From contig QFOT01000058.1 in the NCBI GenBank assembly GCA_003241285.1, forward strand, positions 1 through 12,405: a stretch of 12,405 nt of DNA, in the 5' to 3' direction. This stretch comes from Micavibrio aeruginosavorus (lineage in GTDB: Bacteria; Pseudomonadota; Alphaproteobacteria; Micavibrionales; Micavibrionaceae). How positions within the stretch are numbered: the first letter of the stretch is position 1; each line of letters opens with the position of its first letter. Made by a program: the position numbers and the translations under genes. Shown here piece after piece: positions 1 to 8,100 of this stretch. Below the pieces are notes generated by a model that made no database searches, had not been told where the DNA came from, and worked only from the letters and a program-made list of their open reading frames with translations.

Positions 1-792
1 ATTTTTATCAACGCCTCAGGCGAAGCTGAAATTCTTGCTTCCGATATAACCTTATTAGCGCTTGGCGGCGCCTCATGGCCAAATTTAGGATCTGATGGCA
101 CATGGGTTTCCATTCTGAAGAATGAAGGCATCGAAGTTAACACGCTGCGTCCAGCCAATTGCGGCTTTAATGTCGAATGGTCAGATATCTTCCGTTCTAA
201 ATTTTCCGGACAGCCACTTAAGAATATTTCCCTTACTTTTGAAAATCGGATTACACATGGGGAAGTGATGATTTCTTCTCAAGGCATAGAAGGCGGAGCC
301 GTTTATGCCTTGTCCTCTCTCCTTCGCCAATCCCTGGATAACGGACAAGAGACAATATTAAAAATTGATTTAAAACCTTCCCTCACATCCGGTGATATCA
401 GCAATAGACTTGATCAGACTTCGCGTAAAAAGAATTCATTTTCAGCTTATCTCCAAAAGACACTGGGATTAAATCCAGTGTCCATCGGATTGTTGCGGGA
501 AGCGAGCCTGAATGTGCAGAATTTTGCAAATGAAGACTTAGCAAAACTAATTAAAGCTTTGCCACTCAAAATTACATCGCCTTTCGATATCGAAAAAGCA
601 ATTTCAAGCGCCGGCGGCATAACTTTATCTTCTGTTGATAAAAATATGATGCTTAAAAAGATTCCCGGTATTTTTGTCGCCGGAGAAATGCTTGACTGGG
701 AAGCGCCAACTGGCGGCTATCTGCTACAGGCCTGTTTTTCTACAGGCGTTGCGGCAGCAAGGGGTATTCTTAATTATACCAAAAGTGACTGA
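1..792 (+). CDS. TIGR03862-type FAD-dependent flavoprotein, 3' part (HI0933/YhiN-like superfamily)
   Basis: The reading frame is open from base 1, so the start lies outside the window; 263 codons are visible before the TGA at 790-792. Near the visible N-terminus is LALGGASWPNLGSDG, a hallmark of the HI0933-like flavoproteins. Near the C-terminus are a short AGGI segment and then GEMLDWEAPTGGYLLQ, the conserved block that helps hold FAD and is characteristic of the TIGR03862 subgroup. The missing part should carry the N-terminal GxGxxG dinucleotide fold. These proteins are predicted cytosolic NAD(P)/FAD-dependent oxidoreductases; I know of no settled physiological substrate for this subgroup. 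The gene converges on the acetyltransferase gene and overlaps its 3' end by 19 bases, leaving no room for a separate terminator. It has no evident link to the secretion operon. Confidence 0.9.
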   Translation: MFINASGEAEILASDITLLALGGASWPNLGSDGTWVSILKNEGIEVNTLRPANCGFNVEWSDIFRSKFSGQPLKNISLTFENRITHGEVMISSQGIEGGAVYALSSLLRQSLDNGQETILKIDLKPSLTSGDISNRLDQTSRKKNSFSAYLQKTLGLNPVSIGLLREASLNVQNFANEDLAKLIKALPLKITSPFDIEKAISSAGGITLSSVDKNMMLKKIPGIFVAGEMLDWEAPTGGYLLQACFSTGVAAARGILNYTKSD

Positions 793-1046
793 TATTCCTC
801 GTGACGCCTTATCCATGAAACTGCATAGCTGCAGATAGGAACCACCTTATATGATCGTTCCTTAGCAATCCCCATAATACCTTCCATTAATTTTCCTGCA
901 GCTCCCGTCCCGCGCAGTTCCGGAGGGGATTCCACATAGTTTATAAAAAGAATGTTTTGATCGATCCTGTAATTTGCAAAAACGATTTGGCCCTCCAGAT
1001 CCATCTCAAATCTTCTGGCAATTGTATTATCTATAATTTTTCCCAT
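774..1046 (-). CDS. Small GNAT N-acetyltransferase of the YjdJ type
   Basis: This is a 90-residue protein, the same size as the compact GNAT_YJDJ (Acetyltransf_CG) family. The acetyl-CoA pyrophosphate loop is seen as ELRGTGAAGKL (about residues 43-53), followed by a helix. It then has the family-typical strand and cysteine motif VVPICSYAVSWI, where YjdJ relatives carry a P-L/I-C-x-x-A pattern, and a charged EEYQ tail. The start ATG at 1044-1046 is supported by alignment of the first strand with relatives. There is an in-frame stop upstream and no other ATG, although no Shine-Dalgarno sequence lies next to it. Substrate is unknown; family members are small cytosolic acetyltransferases with poorly defined targets. 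It lies 60 bases downstream of the response-regulator gene on the same strand and may be expressed from that transcript. Its 3' end overlaps the flavoprotein gene. Confidence 0.85.
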   Translation of the reverse strand: MGKIIDNTIARRFEMDLEGQIVFANYRIDQNILFINYVESPPELRGTGAAGKLMEGIMGIAKERSYKVVPICSYAVSWIRRHEEYQSLLV

Positions 1047-1093
1047 GCAGATAATATGGGTAACCTGCCAAAAGATGGCAAGTATTTATCTGC
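1047..1093 (-). repeat. Nested inverted repeat directly upstream of the acetyltransferase start
   Basis: Perfect 8-base arms GCAGATAA (1047-1054) and TTATCTGC (1086-1093) enclose an inner perfect stem TGCCA (1066-1070) / TGGCA (1076-1080) with a 5-base AAAGA loop. On the minus-strand transcript this would fold between the response-regulator stop (1107) and the acetyltransferase ATG (1046), with the last arm touching the ATG. There is no U-tract after the stem, so it does not look like an intrinsic terminator of the response-regulator gene. It could instead control processing or ribosome access for the downstream gene. The function is inference; the symmetry is seen directly. Confidence 0.5.
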
Positions 1094-1106
1094 CCTAATT
1101 ATAAAA

Positions 1107-2039
1107 TTACTTCGTGTAGGAAATGATCTTAACCTGATTGCCGGGACCCAGATAATTTACTTCATCAAATCCAAGTAAATTCGCCTTTGCTATGCCCCTT
1201 CCATTTCCATGGGTCGCTCTTGAAGGCTCGATTTCAAGATATGGCTGCCAGTCAAACCCCGGGCCGTCATCAGTAATTGTGATCTCAAACCTATCCGGAA
1301 ATTTTTCAAAGCAAATAAAAACTTTCTTGTTGAGGTTGTCTGCGAGCAGCAACCGCCTTTCTATTTCTGCCTCCCATTTTCCTTCCGATAAGAAAGCTCC
1401 TTTTTTCTCATAGCCCAGACCTAGGTTACCGTGCTCAATTCCGTTAATGATAAGTTCATATAAACCTGAAATGGCCAATTCCGGCCTAGGAAAAATACTT
1501 CCAAGCAAAAATGCCATGTTTTGCGCTTCATCGGGCGTACGGATAAAAAACTCACCTCTTGCTAGATTTGCCAGCGCGTTTTGCTGGCTTGAGAGTCGTC
1601 GCTCAAAAACTTCTTTTCTTTCTCGTTCTATGACTGCGGAGCGCACAAGAGCCAACAAAGTCGTTTCATCATAGGGTTTTGCAAGATAATAATAAACGCC
1701 CGTCTTGATGCCTTTTAGAAATTCATCCTGAGACGTATCTCCCGTTTGCATGATAACCGGAATATTAGAAAGTCTTTTATCCGCTTTAATACGCGCTGCA
1801 AGCTCAAGTCCATTCATGTTGGGCATTCTTTTATCAGTGACAATCAATCTGTAAGCGGAAGGCTTCTCTTCCAAGATTTTCCATGCCGCAATTCCATCCG
1901 GGGCCTCATCTACTAGATATCCGGCATTCTCCAGATAGCTGGCTAATATAGCGCTGTTGGCAGGTTCATCTTCTACTAAAAGAACCCTTATTCCGTTTGT
2001 TTTTTCCGGCCGTATTTGAAATTCAATATTTGTTCTCAT
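1107..2039 (-). CDS. Response regulator: REC domain fused to an RsbW-like HATPase_c domain
   Basis: A 310-residue protein. Residues about 17-130 form a receiver domain with the acidic pair E23/D24, phosphoacceptor D69 (in LIVTDKRMPNMNG), T99 and K121 (AKPY), so all phosphorylation residues are present. A charged helix (about 136-155) links to a GHKL ATPase domain: N-box E195-x3-N199 with EHGN at 202-205, G1 box DDGPGF at 257-262, and G2 box HGNGRG at 277-282. No histidine phosphoacceptor helix of the HisKA kind is seen, so the ATPase resembles anti-sigma/serine kinases such as RsbW rather than a sensor kinase. Unlike many REC-SpoIIE-HATPase regulators, no PP2C phosphatase domain is present. 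The ATG at 2037-2039 is the only reasonable start before residue 72; no clear ribosome binding site precedes it. It is divergent from the secretion operon, with 119 bases between starts, so a regulatory link is possible but unproven. Confidence 0.88.
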   Translation of the reverse strand: MRTNIEFQIRPEKTNGIRVLLVEDEPANSAILASYLENAGYLVDEAPDGIAAWKILEEKPSAYRLIVTDKRMPNMNGLELAARIKADKRLSNIPVIMQTGDTSQDEFLKGIKTGVYYYLAKPYDETTLLALVRSAVIERERKEVFERRLSSQQNALANLARGEFFIRTPDEAQNMAFLLGSIFPRPELAISGLYELIINGIEHGNLGLGYEKKGAFLSEGKWEAEIERRLLLADNLNKKVFICFEKFPDRFEITITDDGPGFDWQPYLEIEPSRATHGNGRGIAKANLLGFDEVNYLGPGNQVKIISYTK

Positions 2040-2132
2040 GAAGTCATTCTAATCTAAACTGATTTAAAAATCTCACTTACATACCCATGCATGATTTTAT
2101 GTATCGTTAAGCGATCTGGATCTAGAATGGAA

Positions 2133-2138
2133 TATAAT
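2133..2138 (+). promoter_or_regulatory. Candidate -10 element for the secretion operon
   Basis: In the 119-base divergent gap (2040-2158) there is a perfect TATAAT at 2133-2138. No good -35 hexamer is found at 16-18 bases upstream; the nearest resemblance is TTAAGC at 2107-2112, 20 bases away. If used, transcription would start near 2145, giving a leader of only about 14 bases before the ATG at 2159. The gap also holds the 8-base palindrome CATGCATG at 2086-2093 and a GATCT direct repeat near 2113-2123, which could be regulator sites but are too short to call. I saw no terminator in the gap. Confidence 0.3.
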
Positions 2139-2158
2139 CAAAAAAATTGGGTATCAAC

Positions 2159-5100
2159 ATGGCAAATGATAAATACAACCTGAATGCGCGCATTCACCAA
2201 GGATACGATCCAAATACGGAATTTAATACAAACAGCAATTTATTCAGCACTTTGCGTTTTGCCGATAACTCTCGAGAGGAAGCAGAAAATTTAGTCGAGC
2301 CTCCAGCTCAGGACATTTCTGTTACAACGCGCCCTGCCATGGAAACCGCGGCCTCAGCTAGCAATGAAGCTGTAAATTTCTCGACCCTGCCTCCTGCAAG
2401 CACAGCCAATCCTTCATCTGCAAGCTCTAATTCCTCTGTATATTACGATCCTTCTGTTGCTGAAGCCGGAAGCGCGCAAAGCCCAGAAATGTTTGAAGGC
2501 CTGCAACCACAAGGAAATAGAAATGATGCGTCCGTCTTATCCAATTCTCTCCTACTGATGCCAACAAGTGCCGCTGGGGGTACATCATCCGAACCATCAT
2601 CGACTAGCGAAGGCCAGCAGCCTTTCGCATTGATCGCACCGGTCATTACGACCGATCAATCGATATCTTTGGAAGGCAACTCCATCCCCTTGAACATAGG
2701 CCTTACTGCGGATACGCGGCCCGGCGTCGTGACCGTCATAACGATATCAGGCATCCCCCTGGATGCCACTCTCTCTGCCGGAGTTAATAATGGAAACGGC
2801 ACATGGAATCTAAGGCCGGAAGATCTTTCCGGACTGGTTTTGACCCCCGGGCAATTTTACAGTGGACAATTAATTATGACCGTTACCGCAAATTCTACTT
2901 TCGGCACCCAGACCTCAAGCGACATCGAAAACATGTTAATTACAGTTGAAGGACAAGCCTCCCTTCCTGATATTTTCGTTCAGCACACAACAGGATACGA
3001 GGACATGCCGATTGGCCTGCAGATTAATGCATCTCTACGTGATCTTGACGGCTCCGAAACAATGGAGATAACTGTCTCCGGGGTCCCTGCTGGCGCGAAC
3101 CTTTCTGCCGGTATCGACAACGGAAACGGTATATGGACATTGACACAGAATGACCTTGCTGATCTGACGCTCAATCCACCGGCGAATTATAGCGGATCGT
3201 TTGATCTGACCGTCACCGGCACTACGTATGAAAATAATACAACGGCAACTTTATCGAGAACACTTAATGTAACTGTAGACGGTATTGCGGATGTTCCGAT
3301 TCTTTCGGTTACCCCGCTATCAGGCGTTGAAAACCAACCGATTCCATTATCTGTTTCAGTGACCTTAACTGACACCGACGGATCAGAAAGTCTCTACATC
3401 AGAATTTATGACGCCCCTTCTGGATCTTCATTCTCAAGTGGCGTTCAGATCGCGAATGGCATCTGGGAATTTACACAAACGGAACTCGCCGATCTTCATT
3501 TTACTCCTCCCGCTGGATATAACGGCAATCTTTCCATGTTTGCGGTTGCATCAACCAGCGAAGGCAATACGCACGCTTATGCAGAAGCTCAAATTGATAT
3601 CAGCGTTTCCCCAGTCGCGTCCCTGCCACTTCTTGAAACAAACCCAGCAAATGGCAGCGAAGACAATTTGGTTCCGCTTGATATTTCAGCCTCCGTCAAC
3701 GACATCAATGGTTCGGAAATTCTTACAATAATGATCTCAGGTTTACCTGCCGGGGCCAGCCTTTCCAATGGTGTAGACAATGGCGACGGGACATGGACCT
3801 TAACACCTGAACTACTTTCCAATCTTAGCCTTATTCCTCCCCTCAACTATAGCGGAACTTTCGATCTTATAGTGAATGCCACCGCCTACGACGGCGCGGC
3901 AACTTCCAGCCAGACAGAAAGCTTAACCGTCGAGATACAAGGAATTGCCGATTCTCCGTCTTTGAATGTAGCCTCCGCCACTGGAACAGAAGGAAATACG
4001 GTTCCATTATCTATTTCGGCGGTGTTAGCAGATATCGATGGATCGGAAACTCTTTCTATTGAAATTATGAATGTACCGTCAGGATTCTCTTTTTCTGCAG
4101 GCACGGATAACGGAGATGGAAGTTGGAGTCTTTCGCCTTTAGATCTTGGAAATTTAGAACTTATCGCTCCTTCAGGATATAGCGGCAGTCTTTCGATGCA
4201 GGTTGTTGCAACCAGCACTGAGGACGGAACAAGTGAGCAAATTACCGCTTCTTTGAATATCAGCATCAGTCCCGAAGCAACACTGCCTAATCTTTCCACG
4301 CTATCGGTATCAGGGAGCGAAGATACAGACATCCTCCTGAATATTTCCGCATCTCTCAATGATACCGATGGATCAGAAATTCTGGAAATTCTAATAGCGG
4401 GTATACCTGCCGGCGCCAGCCTTTCTGCAGGATCGGACAATGGCAACGGCACATGGACACTTTCTCCCGCACAACTCACAAACCTGAGTATAACTCCTCC
4501 GCTCAACTATAGCGGGTCTTTTTATATCACCGTTACCGCAACTTCCACAGATGGTAGCGATACAGCCCAAGTAACGTCGAATTTTAGCGTAGAGGTTTCT
4601 GGCGTTCCTGACACACCTCTTCTGTCCGCTGGACCTGCTGCTGGTGAAGAAAATGAACCGATAGAATTAAATATCACAGCATCGCTGCAAGATAACGACG
4701 GTTCAGAAAATCTAAGCATAGTCATTTCAGGTGTTCCCGCCGGGGCAGCTTTATCAGCCGGGATAGATAATGGAAACGGCACCTGGACCATGACGCAAAC
4801 ACAGCTCAATAATTTGACTTTAACACCGCCACCATTTTACAGCGGATCTTTTAATCTGGGGGTTGCCGCAACAGCAAGTGAAAATAATCTCACTACCAGC
4901 ACATCAGTTCAAACCTTCTCCGTAAATATAACCCCGGTTAACAATGTACCAATTTTGAATATTCTGCCCGCTTCAGGTAATGAAGACAATGCTATTACAC
5001 TCGATATCGAGGCCCTGCCTTTTGACACATCAGGCAGCGAAATTCTTACACTCACCATCTCAAATCTTCCTGCCGGAGCGATCCTCTCTGCTGGTATTAA

Positions 5101-8100
5101 TAACGGGGACGGCACGTGGACCCTTACAGTGGCCGATACAAATAATCTGCAGCTAATTCCTGCCCCTGACTTTAGCGGAAACTTTAATCTTGATGTTACA
5201 TTAAGTTCAACCGATGGGCCGGATACATTCCATGTCCACTCCTTTCTTCCTGTAACCATATCAGCCATACCGGATATGCCGATATTATCCGTCCAGCCTT
5301 CGTCCGGCAATGAAAGCAGCCCTATCATGCTTGATATATCCGCAGCGTTGACGGATACGGATGGATCCGAAAATCTATCCGTCATTATTTCGGGCGTTCC
5401 AACCGGAGCAACATTATCGGCAGGGATTGATACTGGAAACGGCGTGTGGATATTATCGGCAAGCGATCTGGCTAATCTCCAGATGATACCTCCTCCCTAT
5501 TTTAGCGGCACAATACCTCTTTCGGTGACCGCGGTGGCCAGCGAGATTAATCTTTCCGCAGCAACACCGCCCGCAATATTGAACGTAGCTGTTACCGGAA
5601 GTGCCACCACGCCAAATCTATTGACCTCGCCCGCGACAGGCAGCGAGGATACACCTATCGCGCTCAACATATCTTCCTCGCTAAACGATAGCGATTCTGA
5701 AACGCTAATAATTACCATTTCCGGTATGCCCGCTAACTCCAGCCTTTCCGCCGGAACCGACAACGGTAACGGCACATGGACTTTAACAGCCGGACAATTG
5801 ACTAACCTGACGTTTAATCCTCCCGCCAATTTCAGCGGATCTTTTAATCTCACTGTAACATCAGCCTCCTTTGAGAACACTACATCTGCAAGTATTTCCT
5901 CGATCCTTCCCGTAACTGTGCATGGAGAAGCAGACACACCCTCATTGTCAGCCCAGCCTGCCTTTGGCAGTGAGGATACACCTGTGACTTTGAGCATCAT
6001 TACATCTCTCAATGACACTGATGGATCTGAATTTCTAAGCATTCTAGTGTCCGGTATTCCAGCGGGCGCAAATCTATCTGCAGGATTAAACAATGGCGAT
6101 GGCAGCTGGTCGTTATCGCCAGCTCAGCTTACGGGATTAACTTTAACGCCGCCTGAAAATTTCGCCGGCATAATCGCTCTTCAGGTTACAGCCATAGCAA
6201 CCGAGAATAACGGGGACGACCAATCTGTTTCCGTTCCACTGACTGTAACTATCGAGCCAATTGCGGATACACCCGACCTGACCGTTTCCGCTGCGGCAGG
6301 TCAAGAAGACACGCCAATAAACCTTTCGATATCTGCATTACTCGGGGACCAAGACAATTCCGAAACTCTCTCGATCACAATTGGCGGCGTCCCTTCCGGC
6401 GCGGTACTTTCAGCAGGCATCAATCAGGGAAATGGGAATTGGCTGCTCACACAGAACCAATTGGCAAATCTGACCATCATTCCTCCGGCAAATAGCGATG
6501 CGGATTTTACATTATCTGTAAGCGTCACTTCAACAGATAGTAATGGCGCCACGACATCGGTTCTTTCAAATCTTCCCGTTACGGTATATGCGGTTGCCGA
6601 TATTTCAACTGTAATTGCCAGCAATACATCCGGCGCTAAAAATACAGCAGTATCAGTGAATATAGGGGGAAGTGTCACCGACACTGACGGCTCAGAAACA
6701 ATAACTTATCTTATTAGCGGCGTCCCTGACGGTTTCTCGCTAAACCATGGAATTAATAACGGCAATAATTCATGGACTCTTACCCCCGGAGAATTGTCAG
6801 GTTTGAAAATGATATCACCTTATAATTTCGAAGGGAGAGTATACCTGAACGCTCAATCGGTTGCGCACGATCATGACGGCTCAACTACCATGAGTACCGC
6901 TACAAACTTTAATATAGGTGTTGGCAATACTTCTAACGGCATACAGATTAATCTCGGCCTAGGCATCGGTATCGCTGGAATTAATCTTGGTACAGCGCTA
7001 GGGGTAAATCTAAATACTGGCGGACTTCTTAGTCCCGGAGGAATTGTTGTCCAAGAGGACTCCATATTTCCAATCGTCGATGCGGGATTACTTCTGACCC
7101 TCGCTGGAAATATTTCACTTCTTACTTTTAGTGGCCTTCCTGTCGGCGCATCCTTGAGTAGCGGCATCGATCAGGGTAACGGACAGTGGAAATTGTTACC
7201 CGGTGATCTTGCCAATCTTTCTCTTCGTTTACCTCCCAATAGCGACCAGGACTTTACGATAAGTATTTCCGCCAAGCTTTTATTTGTCACGGTCACGCTT
7301 GCAGTAACCGACGTCCATGTAATTGGTGTCGCGGATACTCCATCACTAAGTGTAAATGCAGTAACCGGAATTGAAGATGGTAGTGCGATACCGATATCCG
7401 TGACGTCTTCCCTGACGGACACCGATGGCTCGGAAAAACTGACATTCATGATTAAGGATTTACCAGCCGGATTTACGCCGACTGTCGGAATTAACAACGG
7501 AAATGGTACATGGAGCCTTACAAGCAGTGAAATAGCATTACTCTCCATACAACCACCGGAACATTTTAGCGGGGACGCCAGTTTTACGATAGTAGCTATA
7601 TCTACTGAGCGCGAGGGCGACTCGATCACGCAGACAGCCACGGCACATATCCATATTGATCCGGCGGCAGATGCCCCTGTCGTAGAAGGTATTATACATC
7701 AAGCTACGGAAGACACTCCTCTACTCCTCGACTTAGGCATTAGTCTGGGCGACACCGATGGATCAGAGATCATTTCCAATATAGTAATATCCGGCCTTGC
7801 ACCCGGCTTCAGTCTTGAAGGCGCAGTAGATAATGGAGATGGCACATGGACCATAGACCCTGCTAATATCAATGGTATATATCTTCATCCACCAGAGGAC
7901 TGGAGTGGACATACCAGCTTCAGCGTGACAGCCAACTCACAAGAAATCGCAACAGGTCAAATTTCCAGCACGACATCGACACAAAATATATATGTCGAAG
8001 CTGCCGCAGATACCCCGAATATAGCGGCGATGGATTCAACCGGGCTGGAAAACCACAATATCGAACTGGACATCTCCATTTCTTCAAACGATTCTGACGG

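Noticed and set aside
1066..1080. TGCCA/TGGCA stem considered as an intrinsic terminator of the response-regulator gene
   Set aside because: The stem is only 5 bases and no run of U follows on the transcribed strand.
957..1674. Plus-strand open frames of about 73-75 codons opposite the acetyltransferase and response-regulator genes
   Set aside because: They overlap clear coding sequence on the other strand and show no recognisable motif or ribosome binding site.
2567..2578. SAAG at residues 137-140 of the giant protein, resembling the LapG cleavage motif of LapA-type adhesins (TAAG)
   Set aside because: The first residue does not fit the usual T/A/P, the surrounding head does not resemble the LapA retention module, and no LapG or LapD gene is in the window. 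A four-residue match in a Ser/Ala-rich region is easily chance.
3623..6601. Apparent rule that every fourth domain (4, 8, 12) has an altered DxDGSE loop
   Set aside because: Domain 16 has an intact loop, and domains 1, 10 and 14 are also altered, so the period-four pattern is not supported.
2980..7641. Many minus-strand open frames of 60-206 codons opposite the giant gene
   Set aside because: They recur in the same register of each repeat unit, translate to Ser/Pro/Val-rich strings mirroring the repeat, and have no family motifs. They are shadows of the plus-strand gene.
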